A stretch of DNA of 64,000 nucleotides from an uncultured Oscillospiraceae bacterium (GCA_910587395.1 CAJULJ010000010.1:1-64000); one strand, 5' to 3'. Counted from the first letter of the stretch, positions 8,347 to 17,905 are shown. Notes: generated from the sequence alone by a model not told the origin. Numbers and translations: made by a program.

Positions 8347-8361
8347 TGATATACTATATCA
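8347..8361. promoter_or_regulatory. Perfect palindrome upstream of sigma gene
   Basis: TGATATAGTATATCA (read on the minus strand) is a 7-1-7 perfect inverted repeat between the divergent ECF-sigma and NYN genes. It could be an operator or overlap a -10 element; no matching -35 was identified. Confidence 0.4.
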
Positions 8362-8453
8362 GCCCATCTCTCAATCAAACCGCCCGGTTTGGCGGCCGCG
8401 CGCGCCGCCCTCCGGCCCCAGCCGCGCCGGCGGTGGGCTAAAAGTTCTTTTTG

Positions 8454-8479
8454 GTTCTTTTTCTTTCAAGAAAAAGAAC
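8454..8479. repeat. A/T-run inverted repeat element, copy 1
   Basis: Twelve-base arms gttctttttctt / aagaaaaagaac, preceded by aaaagttctttttg. A structurally similar element lies in opposite orientation at 49164-49215, suggesting a dispersed palindromic repeat family. Confidence 0.5.
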
Positions 8480-8499
8480 GCCCCGTGAAAGGAGACACC

Positions 8500-9252
8500 A
8501 TGGAAAACGAGCTGCGCTTAGCCGTCCTCATCGACGCGGACAACGCCCCCCGCACCGCCCTGCGGGAAATCATGGCGGAGGTAGCCGTCTACGGCTCGGC
8601 CACCATCAAGCGCATTTACGGCGACTGGACCGCCCCCAACATGGGCAGCTGGAAGCCCCTGCTGCTGGAGCACGCCATCACTCCCTTCCAGCAGTACAGC
8701 TACACCACCGGCAAAAACGCCACCGATTCGGCCATGATTATCGACGCCATGGACCTGCTGTACTCGGGCAACTGCGATGGCTTCGTGCTGGTGAGCAGCG
8801 ACAGCGACTTCACCCGGCTGGCCACCCGCCTGCGGGAAGCGGGCATGAAGGTGTACGGCATGGGCGAGAAGAAAACCCCCAAGCCCTTCATCGTGGCCTG
8901 TGACAAATTCGTCTACATCGAAACGCTGCGGGTCGCGGAGCAGCAGCAGGAGGTCCCCGCCCCCACCGGCAAAAGCGCAAAGAAAAAAACCGCTCCCGCC
9001 CCGGAAACCGCCACATTGTCCGTCCGGGAGCTCATCGCCCAATCGGTGGAGGACCTGGCGGACGAGGACGGCTACGCCTATCTGGGCGACCTGGGCACCC
9101 TCCTGATGAAGAAGCAGCCCGATTTCGACTCCCGCAACTACGGCTACGCCAAGCTGTCCAAGTTCATCGCCGCCCTGGACGGCTTCGAGATCGACGAGCG
9201 CCACAACGCCAAATATCAGGGCACCCAGGTATTTGTGCGCAACAAAAAGTAA
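8500..9252 (+). CDS. NYN-domain protein with OST-HTH/LOTUS domain
   Basis: 250 aa from ATG 8500 after AAAGGAG. The N-terminal NYN (PIN-like RNase) domain, about 5-150, shows acidic catalytic-site motifs LIDADNAP, DSAMIIDAMDLLY and VLVSSDSDFTRLA. A lysine- and alanine-rich linker (about 155-180) leads to a C-terminal OST-HTH/LOTUS-like fold (LADEDGYAYLGDLGTLLMKKQPDFDSRNYGYAKLSKFI). Such proteins are thought to bind and cleave RNA. It is monocistronic. The frame extends upstream, but only this ATG has a ribosome site. Confidence 0.9.
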   Translation: MENELRLAVLIDADNAPRTALREIMAEVAVYGSATIKRIYGDWTAPNMGSWKPLLLEHAITPFQQYSYTTGKNATDSAMIIDAMDLLYSGNCDGFVLVSSDSDFTRLATRLREAGMKVYGMGEKKTPKPFIVACDKFVYIETLRVAEQQQEVPAPTGKSAKKKTAPAPETATLSVRELIAQSVEDLADEDGYAYLGDLGTLLMKKQPDFDSRNYGYAKLSKFIAALDGFEIDERHNAKYQGTQVFVRNKK

Positions 9253-9256
9253 ACAC

Positions 9257-9292
9257 ACAAAAAACAGCCCCTCTCTTTCGAGAGGGGCTGTT
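9257..9292 (-). terminator. Terminator of nifJ
   Basis: Perfect 13-bp stem (aacagcccctctc, loop tttc). On the minus strand it runs into a T-rich tail, so it mainly terminates nifJ; the + strand NYN gene ends just upstream. Confidence 0.85.
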
Positions 9293-9312
9293 CGCATGCT
9301 TTGGAATGGAGC

Positions 9313-12300
9313 TTACTTGTACAGCTCGATGAGCTTCTGGAGGTGCTCCCAACGCTCCATGGCGGCCGCCTCGTTCTCCTTGAACAGCTTGTCGGCGCGA
9401 TCCGGGAAGGACCGGGTCAGGGAGCTGTAGCGGGCCTCGTTGAGCAGGAACTCCTGATAGCCGCCAGCGGGGGCCTTGGAGTCCAGGGTGAACGGATTCT
9501 TACCCTCGGCCTTGTTGGCGGGGTTGTACCGGAACAGGTTCCAGTAGCCGCAGGCCACGGCCTTCTTCATCTCGCTCTGGCAGTTGGCCATGCCGCCCTT
9601 GATGGAGTGCATCTCACAGGGGCTGTAGCCGATCACCAGGGACGGGCCGTGATAGGCCTCGGCCTCACGGATGGCCTGGAGGGTCTGGTTCGGGTTGGCG
9701 CCCATGGCCACCTGGGCCACGTACACGTAACCGTACTGCATGACGATCTCCGCCAGGGACTTCTTGCTGATGGTCTTACCGGCGGCGGCAAACTGCGCCA
9801 CCTGGCCGATGTTGGAGGACTTGGACGCCTGTCCGCCGGTGTTGGAGTACACCTCGGTATCGAACACGAAGATGTTCACGTCCTCGCCGGAGGCCAGCAC
9901 ATGGTCCAGTCCACCGTAACCGATGTCGTAGGCCCAGCCGTCGCCGCCGAAGATCCACACGGACTTCTTGTTCAGGTACTCCTTCTGGGCCAGGATGGCC
10001 TTGGAGTCCTCGCAGCCGTCGTTGGCCCACTTCTCCAGCAGCTCCACCAGGGCCTTGGTGGCCTCGGCGTTGGCGGCGCCGTCGTCCTTGGTGTCCAGGT
10101 AAGCCTGGAGCACCGCGTTGGGCTGGCCCTGCTCGGCGCAGTTCTTGGCCATGGCCTCGATCTTCTCGATCAGGGCGTTGCGCAGGGCCTTCTGGCCCAG
10201 GTGGATGCCCAGGCCGTGCTCGGCGTTGTCCTCGAACAGGGAGTTGGCCCAGGCCACGCCCTTGCCGTCCTTATTGACGGTGTAGGGGGAAGTGGCGGCG
10301 GGACCGCCCCAGATGGAGGAACAGCCGGTGGCGTTGGACACGTACATACGGTCGCCGCAAACCTGGGTCACCAGGCGGGCATAAGAGGTCTCGGCGCAGC
10401 CGGCGCAGGAGCCGGAGAACTCCAGCAGGGGCCGCTTGAACTGGCTGTCCTTGACGGAAGCCGTGCCCTCCATGTCGGCCTTGGGGGCAACCTTCGCCAC
10501 CATATAGTCGAACGCGGGCTGACGGACGGCCTCCTTCTCCAGGGGCACCATGGACAGGCTCTTGGTCGGGCAGATGCCCACGCAGACGGAGCAGCCCATG
10601 CAGTCCATGGCGGACACGGCCAGGGAGTACTTGTACACGCCCTTGCCCTTGCCGGCCTTGATGTCCACGATCTGGGCGCAGTCGGGGGCGTTCTTGGCCT
10701 CCTCCTCGGTCAGCGCGAAGGGACGGATGGTGGCGTGGGGGCAGACGTAGGAGCACATATTACACTGCACGCAGGTGTCCGGGTTCCAGGCGGGAACGCT
10801 GACGGCCACGCCGCGCTTCTCATAGGCGGCGGCGCCCTGCTGGAAGGTGCCGTCCACGTAGTTCTCGAATGCGGACACGGGGAGGCTGTCGCCGTCCATG
10901 CGGTTCACGGGCTCCATGACGTCCTTCACCTGCTTGACCAGCTCGGCGCGGCCCTCCAGGCTCTCGCCCTTGTCGTCGTCCGTGGCGGTGGCCCAGGAGG
11001 CGGGCACGTCGAACTTCTTGAAGGCGGTGGCGCCGATGTCGATGGCCTTGTGGTTCATGTCCACGATGTCCTGGCCCTTCTTCAGGTAGGAGTGGGTGGC
11101 GGCGTCCTTCATATAACCGATGGCCTCTTCCTCGGGCATGACCTTGGCCAGCTTGAAGAAAGCGGACTGGAGGATGGTGTTGGTGCGCTTGCCCATGCCG
11201 ATCTCGATGGCCAGGTCGATGGCGTTGATGGTGTAGACCTGGATGTTGTGCTCGGCGATATAGCGCTTGGCCACGGCAGGCATATGCTTATCCAGCTCCT
11301 CATCGGACCACTGGCAGTTGATGAGGAAGGTGCCGCCGTCCTTCACGTCCCGGACCATGGGGAAGCCCTTGACGATATAGGCGGGCACGTGGCAGGCCAC
11401 GAAATCGGCCTTGTTGATATAATAGGGGGCGCGGATGGGCTGGTCGCCGAAGCGCAGGTGGCTGATGGTCACGCCGCCGGTCTTCTTGGAGTCGTACTGG
11501 AAGTACGCCTGGATGTACTTGTCGGTGTGGTCGCCGATGATCTTGATGGAGTTCTTGTTGGCGCCCACGGTGCCGTCGCCGCCCAGACCCCAGAACTTGA
11601 CTTCGATGGTGCCCTCGGCCGCGGTGTTGGGGGAGGGCTTCTCCTCCAGGGACATATTGGTCACGTCGTCCACGATGCCGATGGTGAACTGGCGCTTGGG
11701 AGCGGCACGGGTCAGCTCCTCATACACGGCGAACACGCTGGCGGGCGGGGTGTCCTTGGAGCCCAGACCGTAGCGGCCGCCGATGACGGAGATGTCGGTA
11801 CGGCCGGCATTGGCCAGCGCGGTGACCACGTCCAGGTACAGAGGCTCGCCCTGCGCGCCGGGTTCCTTGGTGCGGTCCAGCACGGCGATCTTCTTGCAGG
11901 TGGCGGGGATGGCGGCCAGCAGCTTGTCGGCGCGGAACGGGCGGTACAGGCGGACCTTGATGAGGCCCACCTTCTCGCCGTGGGCGTTCAGGTAGTCGAT
12001 AACTTCCTCGGCCACGTCGCAGATGGAACCCATGGCGATGATGACGCGGTCGGCGTCCTCGGCGCCATAGTAGTTGAAGAGCTGGTAGTTGGTGCCCAGC
12101 TTCTCGTTGACCTTGCCCATGTATTTCTCCACGATCTCGGGCACGGCGTCGTAGTACTTGTTGCAGGCCTCGCGGTGCTGGAAGAAGATGTCGCCGTTCT
12201 CGTGGGAACCGCGCATCACGGGGCGCTCGGGGTTCAGGGCGCGGGCGCGGAAGTCCTCGATGGACTTCCAGTCCACCATCTCGGCCAGATCGTCGTAATC

Positions 12301-12858
12301 CCAGATGGCCACCTTCTGGATCTCATGGGAGGTGCGGAAGCCGTCGAAGAAGTTCAGGAAGGGCACGCGGCCCTCGATGGCGGCCAGATGGGCCACGGCG
12401 GCCAAGTCCATGACCTCCTGGACGTTGCCCTCGGCCAGCATGGCGAAGCCGGTCTGACGGCAGGCCATGACGTCGGAGTGGTCGCCGAAGATGTTCAGCG
12501 CGTGGCTGGCCACGGTGCGGGCAGACACGTGGAACACGCAGGGGAGCAGCTCACCGGCGATCTTGTACATGTTGGGGATCATCAGCAGCAGGCCCTGAGA
12601 GGCGGTGTAGGTGGTGGTCAGGGCGCCGGCGGCCAGGGAGCCGTGGACGGTGCCGGCGGCGCCGGCCTCGGACTGCATCTCGATCACCTTGACGGGCTGG
12701 CCGAAGATGTTCTTCCGGCCGGCGGCGGCCCACTGGTCAACATTATCGGCCATGGGGCTGGACGGCGTGATGGGATAGATGCCGGCCACCTCGGTGAAGG
12801 CGTAGGACACGTGGGCGGCGGCGGTATTGCCGTCCATTGTTTTGAACTTGCGTGCCAT
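9313..12858 (-). CDS. nifJ: Pyruvate:ferredoxin (flavodoxin) oxidoreductase
   Basis: 1181-residue single-chain PFOR; oxidises pyruvate + CoA to acetyl-CoA, CO2 and reduced ferredoxin, the central step of clostridial fermentation. The N-terminal pyrimidine-binding domain has SYAFTEVAGIYPITPSSPMA. The middle and C-terminal regions carry two ferredoxin-type [4Fe-4S] motifs (CVQCNMCSYVCPHA and CMGCSVCVGICP, about residues 690-760), a further cluster cysteine region (GSCAGCAETSY) and the TPP site GDGWAYDIGYGGLDHVLASG. Length is typical. Strong G/C codon bias suggests high expression. Start ATG 12858 follows AAAGGAGG. A 1208-codon antisense frame is a composition artefact. Confidence 0.98.
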   Translation of the reverse strand: MARKFKTMDGNTAAAHVSYAFTEVAGIYPITPSSPMADNVDQWAAAGRKNIFGQPVKVIEMQSEAGAAGTVHGSLAAGALTTTYTASQGLLLMIPNMYKIAGELLPCVFHVSARTVASHALNIFGDHSDVMACRQTGFAMLAEGNVQEVMDLAAVAHLAAIEGRVPFLNFFDGFRTSHEIQKVAIWDYDDLAEMVDWKSIEDFRARALNPERPVMRGSHENGDIFFQHREACNKYYDAVPEIVEKYMGKVNEKLGTNYQLFNYYGAEDADRVIIAMGSICDVAEEVIDYLNAHGEKVGLIKVRLYRPFRADKLLAAIPATCKKIAVLDRTKEPGAQGEPLYLDVVTALANAGRTDISVIGGRYGLGSKDTPPASVFAVYEELTRAAPKRQFTIGIVDDVTNMSLEEKPSPNTAAEGTIEVKFWGLGGDGTVGANKNSIKIIGDHTDKYIQAYFQYDSKKTGGVTISHLRFGDQPIRAPYYINKADFVACHVPAYIVKGFPMVRDVKDGGTFLINCQWSDEELDKHMPAVAKRYIAEHNIQVYTINAIDLAIEIGMGKRTNTILQSAFFKLAKVMPEEEAIGYMKDAATHSYLKKGQDIVDMNHKAIDIGATAFKKFDVPASWATATDDDKGESLEGRAELVKQVKDVMEPVNRMDGDSLPVSAFENYVDGTFQQGAAAYEKRGVAVSVPAWNPDTCVQCNMCSYVCPHATIRPFALTEEEAKNAPDCAQIVDIKAGKGKGVYKYSLAVSAMDCMGCSVCVGICPTKSLSMVPLEKEAVRQPAFDYMVAKVAPKADMEGTASVKDSQFKRPLLEFSGSCAGCAETSYARLVTQVCGDRMYVSNATGCSSIWGGPAATSPYTVNKDGKGVAWANSLFEDNAEHGLGIHLGQKALRNALIEKIEAMAKNCAEQGQPNAVLQAYLDTKDDGAANAEATKALVELLEKWANDGCEDSKAILAQKEYLNKKSVWIFGGDGWAYDIGYGGLDHVLASGEDVNIFVFDTEVYSNTGGQASKSSNIGQVAQFAAAGKTISKKSLAEIVMQYGYVYVAQVAMGANPNQTLQAIREAEAYHGPSLVIGYSPCEMHSIKGGMANCQSEMKKAVACGYWNLFRYNPANKAEGKNPFTLDSKAPAGGYQEFLLNEARYSSLTRSFPDRADKLFKENEAAAMERWEHLQKLIELYK

Positions 12859-12925
12859 AGGCGTTTTTCCTCCTTTTCATATGAGAACGTGCACCCATAC
12901 GGTTTCGTTCCGTTTCGCGCTGAAT

Positions 12926-12954
12926 AGTCTATCACATTCCCGCTGGATTTGCAA
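12926..12954 (-). promoter_or_regulatory. sigma-A promoter of nifJ
   Basis: TTGCAA (12949-12954), 17-bp spacer ending in TGTGA, TAGACT (12926-12931) on the minus strand. Confidence 0.75.
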
Positions 12955-13071
12955 TTGCAAAAGCTCATTTTTTTGGCAAAGTTTCTGGACGATATGGATG
13001 TCTCCCGCCGCCCCGGCCCGCACCGGGAGGGGCCTTTGAAGGGCCTCCCCCCTGTTTGGGGGCCGCGGACC

Positions 13072-13100
13072 TTGCGGAACGCGTCAAATCGTGGTAAACT
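13072..13100 (+). promoter_or_regulatory. sigma-A promoter of yifB
   Basis: TTGCGG (13072-13077), 17-bp spacer, TAAACT (13095-13100). A GC-rich hairpin (about 13024-13050) lies just upstream. Confidence 0.65.
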
Positions 13101-13133
13101 GTCCCAAAACGCAGAGAAATGAGGCGATGTCCC

Positions 13134-14657
13134 ATGGTGTGCAATGTGGCGTCCCTGGGTCTGAACGGGGTGGCGGGCTACCCCGTCGCCGCCGAGTGCG
13201 CCCTGTCCGGGGGGCTGCCCGCCTTCGACGTGGTGGGCCTGCCCGACGCCGCCGTCAAAGAGGCCCGGGAACGGGTGCGCTCGGCCATCAAGTCCAGCGG
13301 GTTCGACTTCCCCGTCTCCCGCATCACGGTGAATCTGGCCCCCGCCGACCGGCGCAAGGCGGGCACGGTGTATGATCTGCCCATCCTGGTGGGAATTCTG
13401 GCGGCGGGGGGACAACTGCCGCTGAAAAAAGAGAAGGATTCCGCCTTTATCGGCGAGCTGTCTCTGGACGGACGGCTTCGGCCGGTGTCCGGCGTGCTGC
13501 CCATGGCATTGGCGGCGAAACGGGCGGGCATTTCCCGCCTGTTTGTCCCTGTGGACAATGCTCCCGAGGCCACCTTGGCCGACAGGCTGGAAATTATCCC
13601 CGTCCATCATGTGCGGGAGCTGGCGGACCACCTCACCGGGGAAAAGCCCATTCCCGCCGCCTCGGTTTGGGAGCAGGAGCCGTCCCCCGTCCAGGGCCCG
13701 GATTTCAGCGAGGTGAAGGGGCAGGAGCACGCCAAGAGAGCCCTGGAGGTCGCCGCCGCCGGAGGGCACCATGTGCTCATGTCGGGCAGTCCCGGCTCGG
13801 GCAAATCCATGATGGCCAAACGCCTGCCCTCCATCCTCCCCGACCTGACCCGGGCCGAGGCCCTGGCCTGTACGGAAATTTACTCCGTCATGGGGCTCAC
13901 CTCCAAGGAGCACCCCATGGTGCGCCGCCGCCCCTTCCGCTCCCCCCATCACACCATCTCCGCTGCCGGGATGACGGGGGGCGGGTCCAATCCCAAGCCC
14001 GGCGAAATCTCTTTGGCCCACAACGGCGTGCTGTTTCTGGACGAGCTTCCCGAGTTCCACTCCGACGTGCTTGAGGTCCTCCGCCAGCCCCTGGAGGACG
14101 GGCAGACCCAGATTTCCCGCGTGTCCGGCTCGGTGACCTACCCCAGCCGGTTCATGCTGGTGTGCGCCATGAATCCCTGCAAGTGCGGCTGGTACGGCCA
14201 CCCGTCGGGGCGCTGCACCTGCACCGAACAGGCTGTCCGGCGGTACTTATCCCGGCTGTCCGGCCCCATGCTGGACCGCATCGACATCTGCGTGGACGTG
14301 CCCTCCCTGGAATACGGCGAGCTGTCCGGGAACGCGCCCCCGGCGGAGAGTTCCGCCGTCATTCGGGCGCGGGTCAACGCCGCCCGGGCCGTCCAAACCG
14401 CCCGGTTCGGTCCCAACGGACCCGCCTGCAACGCCCAGATGGGCCCCCACGAGCTGCGGGACTATTGCAAGCTGGACCAGCCCTGCCAGCAGCTGATCCG
14501 GGGGGCCTACGACCGGCTGGGCCTCACCGCCCGGGGCTACGACCGCATCCTGCGGGTGGCCCGGACCATCGCCGATCTGGACGGCGCGGCGGATATCGCC
14601 GCCCACCATCTGGCTGAGGCGCTCCAATACCGCCCGCCGGAGCATTTGAGAGCATAA
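13134..14657 (+). CDS. YifB/ComM-family Mg-chelatase-like AAA+ ATPase
   Basis: 507 aa from ATG 13134 (GAGGCGATGTCCC upstream; another ATG lies 15 bp earlier with a poorer site). The N-terminal ~190 residues form a ChlI-type S5 fold with ALSGGLPAFDVVGLPDAAVKEARERVRSA. The AAA+ core has Walker A GSPGSGKSMMAKRLP, Walker B GVLFLDELPEF, and a Cys-rich loop CAMNPCKCGWYGHPSGRCTCT. The C-terminal domain includes RGYDRILRVARTIADLDG. ComM homologues are hexameric helicases for branch migration in natural transformation; the role in Clostridia is unproven. Confidence 0.95.
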   Translation: MVCNVASLGLNGVAGYPVAAECALSGGLPAFDVVGLPDAAVKEARERVRSAIKSSGFDFPVSRITVNLAPADRRKAGTVYDLPILVGILAAGGQLPLKKEKDSAFIGELSLDGRLRPVSGVLPMALAAKRAGISRLFVPVDNAPEATLADRLEIIPVHHVRELADHLTGEKPIPAASVWEQEPSPVQGPDFSEVKGQEHAKRALEVAAAGGHHVLMSGSPGSGKSMMAKRLPSILPDLTRAEALACTEIYSVMGLTSKEHPMVRRRPFRSPHHTISAAGMTGGGSNPKPGEISLAHNGVLFLDELPEFHSDVLEVLRQPLEDGQTQISRVSGSVTYPSRFMLVCAMNPCKCGWYGHPSGRCTCTEQAVRRYLSRLSGPMLDRIDICVDVPSLEYGELSGNAPPAESSAVIRARVNAARAVQTARFGPNGPACNAQMGPHELRDYCKLDQPCQQLIRGAYDRLGLTARGYDRILRVARTIADLDGAADIAAHHLAEALQYRPPEHLRA

Positions 14658-14692
14658 AAAGTCCCCTGTCCTGTGGACAGGGGACTTTTTTC
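14657..14692. terminator. Bidirectional terminator yifB / secG
   Basis: Perfect 15-bp stem aaaagtcccctgtcc with loop tgt, T-tract on plus and A-tract on the other side. Confidence 0.9.
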
Positions 14693-14704
14693 ATCAATTT
14701 AACG

Positions 14705-14953
14705 TTACGCGGCAGCGGGCACCAGGCACAGCGCCAGGGTGAGGAGCATGAACACGATGGCGATCCACTTGGTCATCCGGGCCAGACGGGCGTCGGCGGA
14801 CTTGGCCTTGTTCTTGGACAGGAAGGTGTCCGCGCCGCCGGCGATGGCGCCGGACAGACCCGCGCTCTTGCCGGACTGGAGCATCACCACGGCGATGAGG
14901 GCCAGAGCCACGACGAAATAGATGATAGACAGCACGATCTGGGCGGTAGTCAT
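14705..14953 (-). CDS. secG: Preprotein translocase subunit SecG
   Basis: 82 aa with two membrane segments (about 5-25 IVLSIIYFVVALALIAVVML and 62-80 WIAIVFMLLTLALCLVPA). Between them is the SecG hallmark LQSGKSAGLSGAIAGGADTFL with conserved Gly/Ser. An accessory subunit of SecYEG. Single gene with its own promoter. Confidence 0.95.
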   Translation of the reverse strand: MTTAQIVLSIIYFVVALALIAVVMLQSGKSAGLSGAIAGGADTFLSKNKAKSADARLARMTKWIAIVFMLLTLALCLVPAAA

Positions 14954-15017
14954 TTTGACTCAAATCCTTTCGGTAATAGCTTCGGTTCAGCGGGCTTGGC
15001 CCGCACAGGTATCAGAT

Positions 15018-15046
15018 ATGATACCACAGGCTCTCCCAAATTGCAA
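15018..15046 (-). promoter_or_regulatory. secG promoter with overlapping palindrome
   Basis: TTGCAA (15041-15046), 17-bp spacer, TATCAT (15018-15023) on the minus strand. The -10 is embedded in a perfect inverted repeat GGTATCA-tatc-TGATACC (15008-15025). Confidence 0.7.
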
Positions 15047-15060
15047 GTCCCTTTTTCGCC

Positions 15061-16545
15061 CTATTTGTGATAGAGCTGGCTGCCCTGATACCGGGGGGTG
15101 CAGGTCAGGCGCAGGCCCAGCTTGGCGTAGGTCCCGCTGTCGGCGGCGGTGAGGATGACGGAGGAATGGGCCTCGCAGTCCCGGAGCTTGTCCAGGCTGT
15201 CCAGGGCCTTGGCCGCCAGGGGCACCGTGGCGGTGGAGATGGCCAGGGCGATGAGCACCTCGTCGCTGTGGAGCCTCGGGTTCCGGCTTCCCAAATGCCC
15301 CACCTTCAAGGCCTGGATGGGCTCAATGGCCTCCCGGGAGATGAGGTGCACCTTGTCGTCGATGCCCGCCAGCATTTTCAGCGCGTCCAGCAGAGCGGCG
15401 GATGTGGCCCCCATCAAATCCGACGTCTTGCCGGTGACCACCGTGCCGCCGGGCAGCTGGATGGCGGCGGCGGGTTCTCCCGTCTCCTCCGCCTTGGCCT
15501 CGGAGGCGGCGATGACGGGCCGCAGCTCGGGGTCCGCGTGGGCCTGCTTCATCAGCAGCTCCAGCTTGTAGACGATCTCGTCGCTGCCCTGACCCCGGCG
15601 GCGGTCGCACAGGGCGGCGTAGTACCGGCGTATGATCTCCTGCTTGGCCGCGGCGCACACCACCTCGTCGTCCGCGATGCAGTTGCCCACCATGTTCACT
15701 CCCATATCCGTGGGGGATTTGTAGGGGCTCTCCCCCATGATCTCCTCAAACATGGCCTGGAGCACCGGGAACACCTCTACATCCCGGTTGTAGTTCACCG
15801 TGGTCTCCCCGTAGGCCTGCAGGTGGAAGGGATCGATCATGTTCACGTCGTTCAGATCCGCCGTGGCCGCCTCATAGGCCAGGTTCACCGGGTGCTTCAG
15901 CGGCAGGTTCCAGATGGGGAAGGTCTCAAACTTGGCATACCCGGCCCGCACCCCCCGGCTGTGATGGTGGTAGAGCTGGGACAGGCAGGTGGCCATCTTC
16001 CCCGAGCCGGGGCCGGGGGCGGTGACCACCACCAGAGGCCGGGTGGTCTCAATATAATCGTTGCGCTCAAAGCCCTGGTCGGACATAATCCGTCCCACAT
16101 CGTGGGGATAGCCGGAAATGGGGTAGTGGAGATACACCTTCACGCCCAGGTCCTCCAGCCGCCGCTTGAAGGCGTCCGCCGAGGGCTGGGCGGCGTACCG
16201 GGTGATGACCACGCCGCCCACATGCAGCCCCTCCCCCCGGAAGGTGTCGATGAGCCGCAGCACATCCTCGTCGTAGGTGATGCCCAGGTCTCCCCGGACC
16301 TTGTTCTGTTCAATGTCGGCGGCGTTGATGGCCACCACGATCTCCGCGCTGTCCCGCAGCTCCAGCAGCATCCGGATTTTGCTGTCCGGAGCGAAGCCGG
16401 GCAGCACCCGGGCGGCGTGGTAGTCGTCGAACAGCTTGCCGCCGAATTCCAGATACAGCTTGCCGCCGAACTGAGCGATGCGCTCCCGGATGCGGGCGGA
16501 CTGGGTCTCCACATAGCGCCGGTTGTCAAATCCGATCTTAGGCAT
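15061..16545 (-). CDS. DUF1846 family protein
   Basis: 494 aa. Begins MPKIGFDNRRYVETQSARI, the conserved start of DUF1846, and contains APGPGSGKMATCLSQLYHH, a P-loop-like stretch characteristic of the family, plus NLAYEAATADLNDVNMIDPFHL. Length matches the family (~500 aa). Family members are common in Firmicutes. Structures show a nucleotide-binding-like fold, but biochemical function is not settled. Located divergently from thiI; the stop is close to the secG leader. Confidence 0.92.
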   Translation of the reverse strand: MPKIGFDNRRYVETQSARIRERIAQFGGKLYLEFGGKLFDDYHAARVLPGFAPDSKIRMLLELRDSAEIVVAINAADIEQNKVRGDLGITYDEDVLRLIDTFRGEGLHVGGVVITRYAAQPSADAFKRRLEDLGVKVYLHYPISGYPHDVGRIMSDQGFERNDYIETTRPLVVVTAPGPGSGKMATCLSQLYHHHSRGVRAGYAKFETFPIWNLPLKHPVNLAYEAATADLNDVNMIDPFHLQAYGETTVNYNRDVEVFPVLQAMFEEIMGESPYKSPTDMGVNMVGNCIADDEVVCAAAKQEIIRRYYAALCDRRRGQGSDEIVYKLELLMKQAHADPELRPVIAASEAKAEETGEPAAAIQLPGGTVVTGKTSDLMGATSAALLDALKMLAGIDDKVHLISREAIEPIQALKVGHLGSRNPRLHSDEVLIALAISTATVPLAAKALDSLDKLRDCEAHSSVILTAADSGTYAKLGLRLTCTPRYQGSQLYHK

Positions 16546-16672
16546 ATGATTTTGGGGCCGTGTCCCATCCGGTACGGCCCCGTTCCCCCTCTCGCTTCTC
16601 TGTTACGTTCCCTTCCCAGATTCTAGCACAACTCGGCGGATTGGGCAAGGGTGATTTCCCGCGCCGCCACCC

Positions 16673-16701
16673 TTGACAGCATTCCCTCAGCCCTGTAAAA
16701 T
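16673..16701 (+). promoter_or_regulatory. sigma-A promoter of thiI
   Basis: TTGACA (16673-16678), 17-bp spacer, TAAAAT (16696-16701). Confidence 0.85.
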
Positions 16702-16732
16702 AGGGGGACAACTAAGGAAAGCAAGGGATACT

Positions 16733-17905
16733 ATGCAAGAGATTATCCTGCTCAAGCAGGGAGAAATGGTGCTCAAGGGCCTGAACCGCCGGGGCTTTGA
16801 GGAGAAGATGATGGGCAATGTCAAGCGGCGGCTGAAAAAATACGGCTCGTTTAAAGTTTACACCCGTCAGTCCACCACCTACGTGGAGCCTCTGGAGGAC
16901 GCCGCCGACTTTGAGGGCGCGTGGGGCGCCATGGGCAAGGTGTTCGGCGCGGTGGGGGTGTGCCGGGCCCGGGCCTGCCCCAAGGACAAGGACGCCATCG
17001 TCGCCTGCGCCGTGGAATACCTGGGGGGCAAGCTCCAGGCCACAAAGTCCTTCAAGGTGGAGTCCAAGCGGGCGGACAAGACCTTCCCCATGACCTCCAT
17101 CCAGCTGTCCCAGTATGTGGGGGGCGAGCTCCACGACCGCTACCCCCACCTGACGGCGGACATGCACCATCCGGAATTGACGGTCCATGTGGAGGTCCGG
17201 GACTTTGACGCCTACATCCACGCCGACCCGGAGCCGGGGGCGGGCGGCCTGCCCGTCGGCATGGGAGGACGCGCGCTGTCCCTGCTGTCCGGGGGAATCG
17301 ACTCTCCCGTGGCCTCCTGGATGATCGCCAAGCGGGGCGTCATTGTCGATATGATCCATTACTACTCCTACCCCTATACCTCTCCGGAGGCCAAGGAAAA
17401 GGTGCTGGATCTGGCCCGTCTGCTGGTGCCTTACACGGGCAAGCAGTGCGTCCATGTGGTGCCCTTCACGAAAATTCAAGAGGAACTGCGGCGGTCCTGC
17501 CCGGAGGAGCTGTTCACCATCCTCATGCGGCGGTTCATGATGCGCATTGCCTGCCGGGTGGCGGAGCAAAACGGGATTCAGGCTCTGGTGACGGGCGAGT
17601 CGGTGGGGCAGGTGGCAAGCCAGACGCTGGACGCGCTGGCGTGTACGGACGCGGTGTGCACGGTGCCCGTCCTGCGGCCTGTGATCGGGATGGATAAGGA
17701 GGAGATTGTCCGCATCTCTCGAAAGATTGGGACATTTGAAACGTCTATTCTGCCTTACGAGGATTGCTGCACCGTTTTTACCCCCAAGCATCCCAGGACC
17801 AAGCCCAAGCTCGAAGAGCTTGAGGAGGCCGAGCGGGTTCTCGATATTGACGGCCTTGTGGAAGAGGCCGTCAACAGCATTGAGCGCATCATGCTCGACC
17901 TCTGA
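16733..17905 (+). CDS. thiI: tRNA 4-thiouridine synthase ThiI
   Basis: 390 aa from ATG 16733. N-terminal ferredoxin-like and THUMP domains (about 1-165, with LLKQGEMVLKGLNRRGFE and the THUMP-type VHVEVRDFDAYIH). PP-loop ATP pyrophosphatase domain with LSLLSGGIDSPVASWMIAKRG and ALVTGESVGQVASQT. Activates U8 of tRNA for thiolation, and in some organisms supplies sulfur for thiamine thiazole. No C-terminal rhodanese domain, as usual for the shorter Firmicute form. No IscS-type desulfurase is adjacent. Confidence 0.96.
   Translation: MQEIILLKQGEMVLKGLNRRGFEEKMMGNVKRRLKKYGSFKVYTRQSTTYVEPLEDAADFEGAWGAMGKVFGAVGVCRARACPKDKDAIVACAVEYLGGKLQATKSFKVESKRADKTFPMTSIQLSQYVGGELHDRYPHLTADMHHPELTVHVEVRDFDAYIHADPEPGAGGLPVGMGGRALSLLSGGIDSPVASWMIAKRGVIVDMIHYYSYPYTSPEAKEKVLDLARLLVPYTGKQCVHVVPFTKIQEELRRSCPEELFTILMRRFMMRIACRVAEQNGIQALVTGESVGQVASQTLDALACTDAVCTVPVLRPVIGMDKEEIVRISRKIGTFETSILPYEDCCTVFTPKHPRTKPKLEELEEAERVLDIDGLVEEAVNSIERIMLDL

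Noticed and set aside
9301..12927. 1208-codon open frame antisense to nifJ
   Set aside because: nifJ is a clear full-length homologue. The antisense frame results from strong G/C third-position bias and has a low-complexity Val/Leu/Gly/His composition.
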